Below, piece after piece: positions 44,389 through 54,974 of a stretch of DNA of 64,000 bases (within the stretch, counting starts at the first letter, position 1; every line of letters begins with the position of its first letter). The notes under the pieces are model-generated. The model was not told where the DNA came from and searched no databases. It saw only the letters and a list, made by a program, of their open reading frames with translations. The translations under genes and the position numbers were made by a program. Source of the stretch: Bog-756 sp963727075 (GTDB lineage: Bacteria; Actinomycetota; Acidimicrobiia; Acidimicrobiales; RAAP-2); assembly GCA_963727075.1 (NCBI GenBank), contig CAVSET010000006.1:1488001-1552000 (forward strand), written 5' to 3'.

Positions 44389-46153
44389 GTGACCAGCCAA
44401 TCGAAGACCACCCCCCAGTCACCGGGGCATGCCGGCCGCGAGACCCCGCGCCGGCTGGACCTGCCCTGCGACGTGTCCCCGATGCCGTTCCACCTCTACC
44501 GTCCGTACCGGCCCCTCACCCTGCCCGACCGGACCTGGCCGGACCGCCAGTTCGACCGGGCGCCCCGCTGGGCCAGCGTCGACCTGCGGGACGGCAACCA
44601 GGCACTGGTCGATCCCATGGACCCGGAGCGGAAGCTCCAGCTGTTCCGGGCCCTGGTCGACATCGGCTTCAAGGAGATCGAGGTGGGGTTCCCCTCGGCC
44701 TCCCAACCCGACTACGACTTCCAGCGTCAGATCATCGACGAAGGGCTCATCCCCGACGACGTCACCATCCAGGTGCTGGTGCAGTGCCGCGAGGACCTGA
44801 TCGAGCGCACCTTCGAGTCGCTCGCCGGCGCGCCCCGGGCCATCGTCCACTTCTACAACTCCACCTCGGAACTGCAGCGGCGGGTGGTGTTCGGGCTGGA
44901 CCGGGCCGGCATCACCGACATCGCGGTCAACGCGGCCCGCCTGTGCAAGAAGTTCGAGTCCGAGCTCACCGGCACCGAGGTTCGCTACGAGTACTCCCCG
45001 GAGAGCTTCACCGGCACCGAGCCCGACTTCGCCGTCGAGATCTGCCAGGCGGTCATGGGCGGTGATCGAGCCGACTCCCGAACGCCCGATGATCATCAAT
45101 CTCCCCAACACCGTCGAGATGTACGGGCCCAACGTCTACGCGGACGTCATCGAGTGGTTCGGCCGGACCATCCAGAACCGGGACTCGATCATCCTCAGCC
45201 TCCATCCTCACAACGACCGCGGCACCGCGGTGGCCGCCGCGGAGCTGGCCGTGTTGGCCGGGGCCGACCGGGTCGAGGGGACGCTGTTCGGCAACGGGGA
45301 GCGCACCGGCAATGTCGACGTGGTGACCCTGGCCATGAACCTCTTCTCCCAGGGCATCGATCCTGCGCTCGACTTCAGCGACATCGACCGGGTGCGGCGG
45401 GTGGCCGAGTACGCCACCCGCATGCCGGTCCACCCCCGGCATCCCTACGCCGGGGACCTCGTCTACACGGCGTTCTCCGGGTCGCACCAGGACGCCATCA
45501 AGAAGGGGTTCGCCGCCATCGGCAGTGACTACGACCACTGGGAGGTGCCCTACCTGCCGATCGACCCGAGCCACACCGGGCGCACCTACGAAGCGGTGAT
45601 CCAGGTCAACAGCCAGTCGGGCAAGGGTGGGGTGGCCTACGTGATGGACACGGAGCACGGCCTCGACCTGCCCCGCCGACTCCAGGTGGAGTTCTCCAAG
45701 GAGGTCCAGGCGGTCACCGAGGACAGTGGCACGGTGATCCGGCCCGGCGAGATGTGGGACGTCTTCTCACGGACCTACCTGGCCGACGATGCCGACCTGC
45801 GCCTCATCGGCAGCGAGGTGACCACCGGCGACCACCGGACCACGGTGACCGCCCAGCTGCTGGTGGGCGGCGAGCCCCAGACGGTCATGGGTCAGGGCAA
45901 TGGCCCGATCGACGCCCTGGTCGGCGCGCTCCGGACCGACTTCGGCATCGACTTCGAGGTCAAGGACTACAGCCAGCACGCGCTGACTGCCGGCCGTGAG
46001 GCATCCGCGGTGGCCTACATCGAGGCCGAGGGTCCCGATGGGTCGACCTGGTGGGGGGTGGGCATCGACTCGAGCATCCTCGATGCGTCGCTCCATGCCG
46101 TCGTGAGCGCCGCCAACCGGGCCGCCACCGTCCGGTCCACGGCCGAAGGCTGA
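44389..46153 (+). CDS. leuA: 2-isopropylmalate synthase, frameshift near 45060
   Basis: LeuA condenses acetyl-CoA with 2-ketoisovalerate, the first committed step to leucine. From GTG 44389 (GAGGGAG about eight bases upstream), WASVDLRDGNQALVDPM is the catalytic start of the barrel and FKEIEVGFPSASQPDYDF follows. At about 45060 an extra G (ATGGGCGG for ATGGCGG) shifts the frame. The next frame gives VIEPTPERPMIINLPNTVEMYGPNVYAD, the metal-binding LSLHPHNDRGTA and LFGNGERTGNVD. The C-terminal regulatory domain (about 46000) senses leucine in the family. Corrected length is about 587 residues, the long actinobacterial form. Transcription is probably attenuated by the leader upstream. Confidence 0.94.
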
Positions 46154-46181
46154 GGCCAAGAGCGCGGACAACCTCGCCAAG

Positions 46182-46193
46182 TACTCTCTTCGC
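46182..46193 (+). promoter_or_regulatory. Candidate -10 box for a leaderless transcript
   Basis: TACTCT (46182-46187) fits the actinobacterial -10 form TANNNT. The GTG at 46194 begins seven bases after its last base, so transcription could start on the start codon itself. There is no ribosome site before this GTG. A leaderless mRNA is common in actinobacteria. The -35 region is not clear. Confidence 0.4.
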
Positions 46194-48060
46194 GTGAAGG
46201 GGGACGTGGCGGCTGATCCAGCGGACGAAGCGGCTGATCCAGCAGCGAGCGGCTGATCCAGCGGACGAGACGGCACGCCCGGTCTCGAGCGGAGGGCCAT
46301 GGACATATGAGGTGGCCTATGCCGCGCTCGTCGTGGGTGCTTCGCTCCTCGCCCTCTCACCCGTGCTCCGCCGCTCCGGATGGCCGCTCAACCAAGGCTC
46401 CACCGCGCCCTTGCTCCTGGTGCAGATGTACGCGGCCCACCTCCGCCACCTCGACATCCTTCCCGTCTGGTCGAGCAGCGACGGCATCGGCCTCGGGACG
46501 CCGGTGCTGCTCTACTACCACCGGGCCTTCTTCTACGTCTCGGGGCTCATCTACGCGATTTGGGGAGGCCATCTCAAGTTCGCCGTCGTGACCACGCTCG
46601 CCATCTTCCTGGCCGTGGGGGCCTACGGCATGCGCCAGGCGCTCAGGCTCGTCACCACCAGCAGGCTCCTCTGTACAGTCGGTTCGCTCGGCTTTCTGTT
46701 CACCAACTACGTCTTCAGTGATTGGCTCGATCCACGCGGAGACCTGGCCGAGTTCTCGGCCCTGATGATCGTTCCCTGGCTCCTCTACTGGTGCCTCAAC
46801 CTGGTTCGGAACAGGCGGGCGTCATTGGTGCTCATACCGGTGATGGTGCTGTTGGTCAACGCCCACAGCGGCATAGCCCTCTACTCATTGTTCACGCTGC
46901 TCGTTGCGCTCACCGTCTTCATTGTCGCGAACGGACTACGTGGGCTTCGGGCGGTCGCGGCGCGGTTGGTCGCCGCCACCGGAATAACCGTCCTCATCCT
47001 GGCACCCATCCTGGCCGCCGAGCTCAAGATGAGCCAGTTCTATGACCCCCAGACCAAGAACACGGATCTCACCCCAGTCTCACAGCAATTCGTGTCATTC
47101 GGCTCCTACTTTGACGGCGTCGGTCACCATTGGTTCGGACCGATGGGCCACCTCCAGTACTTCGTGCAGATCGACTTCGCCATCTGGGTGCCAATCGTTG
47201 TCGCCGCCGCCGGAGCGCTCATCTACTCGCTGTTCATGAATCAGAGTGAAGGTCGGTGGCGATTGCCTAGGGATGTTCGCAGTCCGACCATGGTGTTCCT
47301 GGTGGTCAGCCTCAGCATCTTCCTGCTCCTTCAGCTCAGGATCTCGCTGTTCGTCTACCGGACCATCGCACCGCTGCTGGTGACCAATTTCCCGTGGCGA
47401 ATGCTGTCGTTCATCACCCCGTTGGGCCTCATTCTGGTGGTAGCCGTCGCCGATCGCGCGATGCACCGATTCCCGAGCCGCTCATTGTGGGGAGGGCTGT
47501 CCGCGGCCTGGCTCGCCATGCTGCTGGTGCTGTCACCCCTCACGTCGAGCGTGGCGATCGACTACGGGTTCCTGGCTGTCCCCGGCGGCTTTCCACCGAT
47601 GAAGCTCTTCGCCGCACCCATGTTCGTCGACTACCGCACCTTCGACGGGTACTTCCTGGGAAGCAGTGTCGGTGAGCTCTACTCTCCCTTCCTTCCGAAG
47701 ATCCAGACACCCGATGGCGATGAGGTACGCAATGACGACTCGATCTATCGGCGACTGCATGCCCGCCAAGCCGGAGCCCAGTCGCTCACCTCGGTCCGGT
47801 GCACGGTTCTCGGCCCGGCCCACGCTCCCCTGGAGACGTTGCAGTTGACCCTGTCGGTGGCCTGTGGCGGCGCCACCCGGCTGGCATTACCCGTCAGCTA
47901 CAACGCCTCGTCCTCCGTGTTCGTGGACCAGAACGGGCAGCTCCACAGGATCCCCTATGCCCACATCCCTACCGACCCGCGCATGGTGATCAATGTGGCC
48001 GGCTCCCGACCAGAGACCGTCGTGGTCCATCTGCCCACCCTGTGGGGGATCTTGTCCTGA
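46194..48060 (+). CDS. Polytopic membrane protein, PTPS-related/GT-C-like, with N-terminal repeat and frameshift near 46245
   Basis: From GTG 46194 the first residues are VKGDVAADPADEAADPAA. The frame then breaks and resumes in the next frame as AADPADETARPVSSGGPWTYEVAYAALVV. The DNA repeat behind AADPADE has a 21-bp period that is shortened to 19 bp at the break, so restoring two bases repairs the frame. Ten or more membrane helices follow, with an early loop (GWPLNQGSTAPLLLVQMYAAHLRHLDILPVWSSSDGIGLGTPV) typical of the PTPS-related/YfhO-type membrane proteins, and a C-terminal outer domain. About 620 residues. Such proteins may transfer sugars or lipids across the membrane; no function is proven. 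A GTG at 46312 is the conservative start. Confidence 0.62.
46210..46262. repeat. Three copies of CGGCTGATCCAGC with 21- and 19-bp spacing
   Basis: Copies begin at 46210, 46231 and 46250. They encode the AADPA repeat of the membrane protein above. The last spacing is two bases short of the codon-multiple period, which marks the site of the frameshift. Confidence 0.85.
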
Positions 48061-48078
48061 CCCGCCGACTCGACCGGG

Positions 48079-48092
48079 TCACACCAGTGTGA
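48079..48092. promoter_or_regulatory. Perfect 14-bp palindrome, possible operator or short stem
   Basis: TCACAC, CA, GTGTGA reads the same on both strands. It lies 19 bp after the membrane-protein stop and about 110 bp before the methyltransferase start. It could be an operator for a dimeric regulator or a weak terminator stem. No regulator gene is adjacent. Confidence 0.35.
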
Positions 48093-48202
48093 GGAGCAGG
48101 GAGTCCGGCGGGAGCCGTCCCGGTCGAAGCGGCCCGGTGACTCGCGCGGGTTACGCTGCTCCGTGCAAATCGGCCCTGCACTGAGCGAGAGCCGAGTCCG
48201 AG

Positions 48203-49015
48203 ATGGGGTGTTCACAGGTGTCCACACAGCACAACGGGAGCGGCCGCAGGCGCACCCCCTTGTTCGGCGACGTGGCGAGGAAGAACAACGCCATCGCCCG
48301 GCGAGACCGGTTCATCAGCCAGCAACTGGAGCGCCTGCCCCGTGACGCCCTGGTGATCAACGTCGGGTGCGGGGTGGTCCGCCGGTTCGAGCCGGAGAGC
48401 CCGCCGCGATACCTGGCTACCGACCTCCGGGAGCTTCCCAACGTCGACTTCGCCGCCGACACCACGGCGTTGCCGATTCGGGACGGCTCCGTCGATACCA
48501 TCGTCGCGCTCGAGCTCATCGAGCATGTGCCCAACCCCCATGCCGCGCTGGAAGAACTCCGGCGGGTGCTCAAACCCGGTGGAACGGTGATCGTATCGGT
48601 GCCCTCGACGGTGCCGCGGCACGATAGCCACGACTACTGGCGATTCACGGCCGAGGGTCTCGACCAGCTGTGCTCGGGAGTGTTCGGACACGGCGACGTG
48701 CACGTCTTCGGAGGAACCTTCGAAGCACTCGGCACCATCATCGAGTACTACATCGCGCTGGTGTTCCATGTGATCCGGCTTCCCAGTCGATCGCTGCGGC
48801 AGATCTTCCCGTCCATCGGCTACTGGCTCGACCAGCGCAACAGCTGGTCGAGCTCGACCACCGAGCTGCACACCCTGGCATTCGATCTGCTGTTCATCGG
48901 CCCCACCGGCTCCCCGGCTCCACGAGCTCCACCGCGGAGTGAGAGGCAGGCCCCGACGACCCGGACCACTCTCGTAGCCGAGACTCGCCTTCAGAACCGG
49001 TTCAGCCGCTTGTAG
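48203..49015 (+). CDS. Class I SAM-dependent methyltransferase (type 11)
   Basis: The protein is up to 270 residues. Motif I is LVINVGCGVVRRFEP. TDLRELPNVDFAADTTALPIRDGSVDTIVALELIEHVPNPHAALEELRRVLKPGG covers motifs II to III of the type 11 group. The second half (DYWRFTAEGLDQLC) resembles methyltransferases found in glycan and lipopolysaccharide clusters. The last 30 residues are Pro/Arg/Thr rich and run antisense into the FGGY kinase 3' end by 25 bp, so the natural stop may be earlier and lost to an indel. Starts: ATG 48203 or GTG 48218. The substrate is unknown. Confidence 0.8.
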   Translation: MGCSQVSTQHNGSGRRRTPLFGDVARKNNAIARRDRFISQQLERLPRDALVINVGCGVVRRFEPESPPRYLATDLRELPNVDFAADTTALPIRDGSVDTIVALELIEHVPNPHAALEELRRVLKPGGTVIVSVPSTVPRHDSHDYWRFTAEGLDQLCSGVFGHGDVHVFGGTFEALGTIIEYYIALVFHVIRLPSRSLRQIFPSIGYWLDQRNSWSSSTTELHTLAFDLLFIGPTGSPAPRAPPRSERQAPTTRTTLVAETRLQNRFSRL

Positions 49016-50578
49016 ATGCCCTTGGTCTGCCGGTACAGCGTGACGAACTCCTCGAACAGCAGGTCGTACTCGGGCCGCACGGCCGGGCCGGGCACGAAGG
49101 TGCGCCGGACCTCGACCAGGCCCGGGATCTGGTCGACCCGCACGAGGCCCAACGCCATCATGGCGATGAAGGCCGCCCCCCGGACATTGGCCAGGACCGG
49201 TTCGGCCACCTGGCGGATGTCGCACCCGAGCACGTCGGCGTGGATCTGGGCCCACTGGTCCGAGTTGGCCCCGCCACCGATGAAGGCCAACGAGGGGAAG
49301 GATCGACCGACGAACTTCTCGACCGCCTCGAGCAGCCACCTCGAGTTGAAGGCGACCCCCTCGTAGACGGCCCGCACCATCTGGGATCGGGTGGTCGAGA
49401 GCGAGAGGTTGTGGAAGCCGCCCCGCAGGGTGTGGTCGTCCACGGGCGAGCGCTCTCCGTTGAGCCACGGGGTGAACAGGACCCGGCCACACCCGGGCTC
49501 CACCGCCGCGACCATGGCGTTCATGGCCTCGAAACTGTCGGCGAGACCGAGGTTGTCGCGCGAGGAACGTGAGACAGGCACCGGCCGTCTCGTGCTCGTC
49601 GACGATGACGTACTTGCCGGCCAGGGCGGCCGGAATCGAGGCCACATTGCTGGTGGGGGCGGTCTTCTTGAACGGGACGTGGGCCGAGATCCACGAGGAG
49701 GTCCCGATATAGAGGTGAGCCTCGAAGTCGGCCACTGCCCCTGACCCGAAGACGGCCGAGTGCACGTCACCGGAGCCCACCGACACCGGAACACCGGCCG
49801 GCAGTCCGAGCTCCGAGGCGGCGGCCTGGCTCAGCTCGCCGATGATGGTCCCGGGGGGGACGAGCTCGGGGAGCTTGGCCCGGTCGAGGCCGGTGACCTC
49901 GAGCAGCCGGTCGTCATAGCTGACGTGGTCGATGGACCGGTTGTCGGTCACCCAATGGGCGGCGATGGAGTCGTAGGAGGCGCAGGTCCGGCCGGTCAGC
50001 CGGAGATTGAGGTAGTCGACCGGCTCGAGGAAGGTGACCGTGTCCTGGTAGACGTCGGGGAAGGTGTCCCGTATGAAGAGGATGTGGGCGACCGGGTCCT
50101 TGCCGGACAGGCCGGGGGCCCCGCCGGTGACCTGGACCCATCGTAGGATCTTGCGGGGGTCGTAGCCGAGGACGTTGAGCGGTCCGCCGGCCACCCGACG
50201 GATGGCCTTGTTGCCGCGGGAGTCCATCCAGATGACGGCGCGCATGAGCGGGCGGCCGCTGGCCCCGACGGCGACCGTGCCCGACCACTGCGAGGTGCAA
50301 CCCACCGCCAGAATGGCTTCGGGAGGAACCGCGGCCGAGGCCAGCGCCCGGTGGGCGGCGACGCAGATGGCCGACCACCACTCGTCAGGATCCTGCTCCG
50401 CCCCACCCCCCTCCAGCAGGTGCAGGGCCACCGGCTCGGCGGCATGACCGACGATCCGGCCGGTCGTCGCCACCACGGCCACCTTGGGACCACCGGTACC
50501 GAGGTCGACGGCCAGCACGTAGCCGTCGCCGGCCGTCGGTGGGCCGAGGCCACCCACCGAGCCGGTCGCCCCGCTCAC
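48991..50578 (-). CDS. FGGY-family sugar kinase (xylulokinase-like), frameshift near 49560
   Basis: The protein starts at GTG 50578, which overlaps the ileS stop (GTGA). The phosphate loop is VLAVDLGTGGPKVAVV; CTSQWSGTVAVG and AVIWMDSRGNKAI follow. The catalytic aspartate is in VPVSVGSGDVHSAVFGSG. After AGACLTFL the frame shifts at about 49560. The next frame continues DNLGLADSFEAMN, FTPWLNGERSPVDDHTLRGGF and the second ATP motif FIGGGANSDQWAQIHADVLG. About 528 residues. FGGY kinases phosphorylate xylulose, ribulose, glycerol and similar; the sequence is closest in style to xylulokinases but no isomerase gene is adjacent. Coupling to ileS is unusual. Confidence 0.83.
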
Positions 50579-53500
50579 GCCCTGATCACCCAGGCCGTGG
50601 CGGTACGGACCCTCTCGTCGTCGTCGAGCTCGAGCACCGTGCCAGGGCGGCGGCCGCGGCCGGAGGCTCGTTCGCCACGGTGCGAGCCAGCACCTCACGG
50701 GCGATGGTCTCGAACAGGGGGGCCAGGTCGTCCAGTCTCACCAGATGCAGGTGGATCCAGTCCGACACCTCGAGCCCGGCCGTCTTGCGCATCTCCTGCA
50801 CGTTCCGGATCACCTCGCGGGCCAGGCCCCGTCGGCGCAGGTCGTCGTCGAGGGTGAGGTCGAGGGCCACCACCTCGGCCCCGTCCCGCGAGACGGTGAA
50901 GCCGGCTTGGGCCTTGACCCGCAGCTCGACCTCGTCGGGACCGAGCTCGACCGGACCGCCCTCGAGCTCGACCACCACCGGCCGGCCGGCGGTCAGGTCG
51001 GCGGCGGCGGCCGCGCCGTTGACCGTGCCCATGGCCGCCCGGAGCTGCTGGACCCGGGCACCGAGACGTGGTCCGAGGATCTTGAAGTTGGGGACGAGCT
51101 CGTAGGCCAGCACGTCACCGAGCTCGCCGGTCACCTCCACCACGTCCACGTTGAGCTCGTCCTCCACCACCTCCGGGGGCGGGTCAGGGCTACCCGGGGG
51201 GAGGTAGACGAGGGCCCGGGACAGGGGCTGGCGGACCTTCACCCCGGCCTCGGCCCGTGCCGCCCGGCCGAGGGAGGCCAAGCGGCGGGCCAGCGCCATC
51301 CCCTCCTCGAGGCCAGGGTCGCGGGCCTCGGGGTGCTCGGTCGGCCACCCGGCCAGGTGGACCGAGCTGTCCTCCGGCGCAGCGGTCAGGTCGCGCCACA
51401 TGCGGTCGGCCAGGAACGGCACCATCGGGGCCAGCAGCAGGGCCAGCGTGACGAGGGCCTCGTGCAGCGTGGCCTGGGCGCCGAGGGAGTCAGCCGGGTC
51501 GGCCTCGGGGTCGGTACGCCAGAACCGGCGGCGGCTACGGCGGACGAACCAGTTGGAGAGGTCGTCGACGAAGCCGGCGATGGCGGTGGCGGCCGGGAAC
51601 GGCTCGTAGTCGTCGAGGGCTTCGGTGACGGCGGCCACCGTGGCCTCGAGCCGGGACAGGGTCCAGCGGTCGAGCACCGACCGCCTCTCGGGAGCCGGGA
51701 TGGCCGGGTCGGTCGGATCGAACCCGTTCAACGAGGCATAGGTGGAGAAGAAGGACCAGGTGTTCCAGAGCGTGAGCAGCGTGTCCCGCAGGGCGGCATC
51801 GATGACCTCGAAGCTGACCCGGGTCGGCGTCCAGGGTGAGCCCTGCGAGAACATCCACCACCGCAGGGGGTCGGCCCCGCGGGTGCTGAGGATCTCCCAG
51901 GGGTCGATGACGTTCCCGAGGCTCTTGGACATCTTGCGGCCGTCGGCATCCACGATGTGCCCGAGGCAGAGGACGTTGCGGTACGGGGTGGACCCCCGTA
52001 CCAGGGTGTTGACGGCCAGCAGCGAGTAGAACCACCCGCGGGTCTGGTCGATGGCCTCGCAGATGAAGTCGGCCGGGAAGACGAACCGTTCGGCCGAGCC
52101 GGGCGAAGCCGGGTAGCCCCACTGGGCCGTGGGCATGGAGCCGGAGTCGAACCAGGCATCGATCACCGGCTCCACCCGCCGCATGAGCGGGGGCCCGGTG
52201 GTGGCCTCCCCCGCCTCGGCCGTCCCCGCGCACTCGGCACAGGGAAAGGTCACGTCGTCGATGTCGGGCCGGTGAGGGTCGACCGAGGCGACATCCCGGC
52301 CGGCCCGCTCCGAGAGCTCGGCGCGCGACCCGACGCACACCGAGTGCCCCTCGTCGCACCGCCAGATGGGAAGCGGCGTGCCCCAGAACCGGTCACGGGA
52401 CAGGGCCCAGTCCACGTTGTTGGACAACCACTCCCCCATCCTCCCGTCACGGATGTGGTCGGGGTGCCAGCCGATGGTCCGGTTCTGGGCCACCAGGTCG
52501 GACTTGCGCTCCGAGGTCCGCACGTACCAGCTGGGCTTGCCCCAGTAGACGAGCGGGGTGCCGCAACGCCAGCAGTGGGGGTACGAGTGGACGTACGGAT
52601 AGCGCCGCAGGAGGAGGCCCTGCTCCTCGAGGCGGTCGTTGACCGCACCGCTGGTGTCGCGCACGCTCTCCCCGGCCAACCAAGACACGTCGGGCGAGAA
52701 TCGACCGTCGGGCCCGACCGGGTTGAGGGTGGGCAGGTCGTTCTGGCGACCGACCTCCCGGTCGATCTCGCCGAAGGCGGGGGCCAGATGCACGATGCCG
52801 GTTCCCTCGTCGGCCTCGACGAAGTCCCCGGCCACCACCTTCCAGCCGTCGCCACCCGAGGGCCCGGTCGGCGGTGGCAGGTCGTCGAAGGGCCGCTCGT
52901 AGCGCAAGCCGACCAGCTCGGCGCCGCCCACCCGCCGCTCGACCACCGAGCCCGGGCCGAACACCTGCTCGACCAGGGCGGCAGCCACGATGGCGTCGCC
53001 GACGACGGCGTACTCGAGGTCGGGAGACACCGCCACGCCGGTGTTGGACAACAGGGTCCACGGCGTGGTCGTCCACAAGACGAGCGAGACGGCCGGCCAG
53101 CGTGGGACGACCCAGGGTGGCGCGCAGATGCTCGGCGGCGGGGCCAACGTCCGTCAGATGCACGAGCACATAGGCCGACTCGTCGACCACCTCCTGATAG
53201 ACGTCGGGCTGACCCAGCTCGTGGCTGGACAGCGCCGTTCCGCAACGCGGGCAGTAGGGCACCACCTTGATGTCCTCGTAGAGGAGGCCCTGGTCCCAGA
53301 GGTTCTTCAGGTTCCACCACACCGATTCGATGTACTCGGGCGAGAAGGTCCAGTAGGCGTCGTCGATGTCGATCCAGTAGCCGATGCGCTCGGTCAGCGC
53401 CTTCCACTCGTCCACATAGTTCCGCACCGACTCGCGGCACAGCCGGGTGAACTCGGACATCCCCACCTGTTCCTCGATCTGGTGCTTGGCGGTGATCCCG

Positions 53501-53799
53501 AGCTGCTTCTCGACCTCGACCTCGACCGGGAGGCCATGGGTGTCCCAGCCCGCCTTGCGCGGCACGGCGAATCCCCGCATGGTGCGGTAGCGGCAGAAGA
53601 GGTCCTTGTACACCCGGGCCCAGACGTGGTGAAGGCCGGGGCGGCCGTTGGCAGTCGGCGGCCCCTCGTAGAAGACCCAGGGCTCGGCGTCCTCCCTGGC
53701 CTCGATGGAGCGTTCGAAGATGCGGTGCTTCCCCCATCGGACCAGCTCCTCGGCTTCGAGGACGGTGAAGTCGGCTTCGGCGGGAACCGGGGGGAACAA
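50575..53799 (-). CDS. ileS: Isoleucyl-tRNA synthetase, at least two frameshifts
   Basis: IleS charges tRNA(Ile) and edits valine. From TTG 53799 (AGAGGA eight bases upstream): PPTANGRPGLHHVWARVYKD carries the HIGH-type signature, in the actinobacterial/eukaryote-like form. Near 53115 the frame shifts. The next frame has the editing domain start SLVLWTTTPWTLLSNTGVAVSPDLEYAVV and later the KMSKS motif in DADGRKMSKSLGNVIDPWE. Near 50660 it shifts again, giving the natural end TVLELDDDERVRTATAWVIRA and a TGA that overlaps the kinase start. About 1075 residues, normal. As an essential gene with two shifts it points to sequence errors. An ATG at 53807 is out of frame by the same kind of error. Confidence 0.93.
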
Positions 53800-53963
53800 C
53801 GGCTCATTCCTCTCGCGTGGCAGGTGGACGGTCCGGGTGGGTGCGGTGCCAGTGCGGCGGCCGGGCAGTCATGGCGCGCCGGGCCCACCGCAACGGCATG
53901 ATCCGGCCCCCGGGCGCAGGTGTGTCCCTGATACTACGGGCGCCGAGGGTCCACAATGGGCCC

Positions 53964-54824
53964 ATGCCCGAGCTGCCCGAGGTCCAAGCGCTCACCACCG
54001 GACTGGCCGCCCATATGGCCGGGAGGCGCATCGAACGGTGCCAATTGGCGTCGTTCTCGGCCCTCAAGACGTTCGACCCCCCACTCGACCAGGTGGTCGG
54101 CCGGACCGTGGCGGGCATCGAGCGCCGGGGAAAATTGGTCTGCATCGACCTCGACGGGCTGTGGCTGGTGGTGCACCTGGCCCGGGGCGGCTGGGTCAGG
54201 TGGCACGACACCGTGCCGCCCGGGGCGATCCGTCCCGGGCGGAGCCCGATCGCCCTCCGGGTGGCCCTCGACGACCGGTCCGGGTTCGACCTCACCGAGA
54301 TGGGCACCGAGAAGCGCCTGGCCGTCTGGTTGGTCCGGGCGCCCGAAGAGGTCGCCCCGCTGGCCGCCCTCGGCATCGACCCGCTGGCCCCGGAGTTCAC
54401 CGTCGACCGGCTGGCCACCCTCCTGCGAGAGGCCTCGGCCACCCTCAAGTCGGCCCTGACCACCCAGTCGCTCATCGCCGGGGTGGGCAACGCCTACTCG
54501 GACGAGGCGCTGCACCGCGCCCGGCTATCGCCCTACAAGAACACGGCGAAGCTCGACGCCGACGAGGTGGCCCGGCTGCACCAGGCGGTCGTCGACGTGC
54601 TGAGCGAGGCCGTCGAGCGGGCCGCCCCCCTCGGCATCGCCGAGCTGAAGGGCGACAAGAAGCGGGCCATGCAGGTCCACGGACGCACCGGCCAGCCGTG
54701 CCCGGTGTGCGGCGACACCATCCGCCAGGTCTCCTTCGCCACCAAGTCCCTCCAGTACTGCCCTACGTGTCAGACCGGCGGCAAGCCCCTGGCCGACCGA
54801 CGTCTGTCCCGCTTGCTCAAGTAG
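53964..54824 (+). CDS. Fpg/Nei-family DNA glycosylase
   Basis: The protein has 286 residues. MPELPEVQAL gives catalytic Pro2 and Glu3, used for base excision and strand cleavage at oxidised bases. The helix-two-turn-helix is SLIAGVGNAYSDEALHRARLSP. The C-terminal zinc finger is C246, C249, C266 and C269 (CPVC...CPTC). The finger and the central KTFDPPLDQV match the Fpg-like actinobacterial paralogs more than Nei1; substrate preference is not certain. It diverges from ileS with 164 bp between starts. The start is fixed by the catalytic Pro2. Confidence 0.9.
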   Translation: MPELPEVQALTTGLAAHMAGRRIERCQLASFSALKTFDPPLDQVVGRTVAGIERRGKLVCIDLDGLWLVVHLARGGWVRWHDTVPPGAIRPGRSPIALRVALDDRSGFDLTEMGTEKRLAVWLVRAPEEVAPLAALGIDPLAPEFTVDRLATLLREASATLKSALTTQSLIAGVGNAYSDEALHRARLSPYKNTAKLDADEVARLHQAVVDVLSEAVERAAPLGIAELKGDKKRAMQVHGRTGQPCPVCGDTIRQVSFATKSLQYCPTCQTGGKPLADRRLSRLLK

Positions 54825-54851
54825 GTCCTCCCGACCCCGGCGCCCGCGCCT

Positions 54852-54867
54852 CCCCGCCCCGGCGGGG
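54852..54867 (+). terminator. GC hairpin after the DNA glycosylase gene
   Basis: CCCCGC and GCGGGG at 54852-54867 pair over a four-base loop, 28 bp after the glycosylase stop. No T run follows. It is a likely simple transcription stop before the AT-rich operator region. Confidence 0.45.
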
Positions 54868-54913
54868 CGGACCCCCCTGGCGACAACGCGACCCCGTATG
54901 GTATTTTGCCTAT

Positions 54914-54943
54914 CTATCTAGTAGGTATATAGGAATTATTCCT
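54914..54943 (+). promoter_or_regulatory. AT-rich operator-like palindromes upstream of the ABC operon
   Basis: CTATCTA (54914-54920), five bases, TATATAG (54926-54932) is an inverted repeat with one mismatch. It overlaps AGGAAT-T-ATTCCT (54931-54943), which is perfect. They sit in a 45-bp AT-rich island of an otherwise GC-rich sequence, 31 bp before the substrate-binding-protein start. Rrf2-family regulators bind AT-rich palindromes of this size, and an Rrf2 gene follows the operon at 57902. TATATA here could also serve as a -10. Assignment of the regulator is inference. Confidence 0.55.
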
Positions 54944-54974
54944 GAATGAGCAGAGAAGAACGGAACGGAGTCCA

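Noticed and set aside
53800..53963. TGGCACCGC motif and an ATC in the leader of ileS, reminiscent of an actinobacterial T-box
   Set aside because: Only the core motif matches. I could not draw a stem I with an Ile specifier or a convincing antisequestrator helix, and the interval is short and shared with the divergent glycosylase gene.
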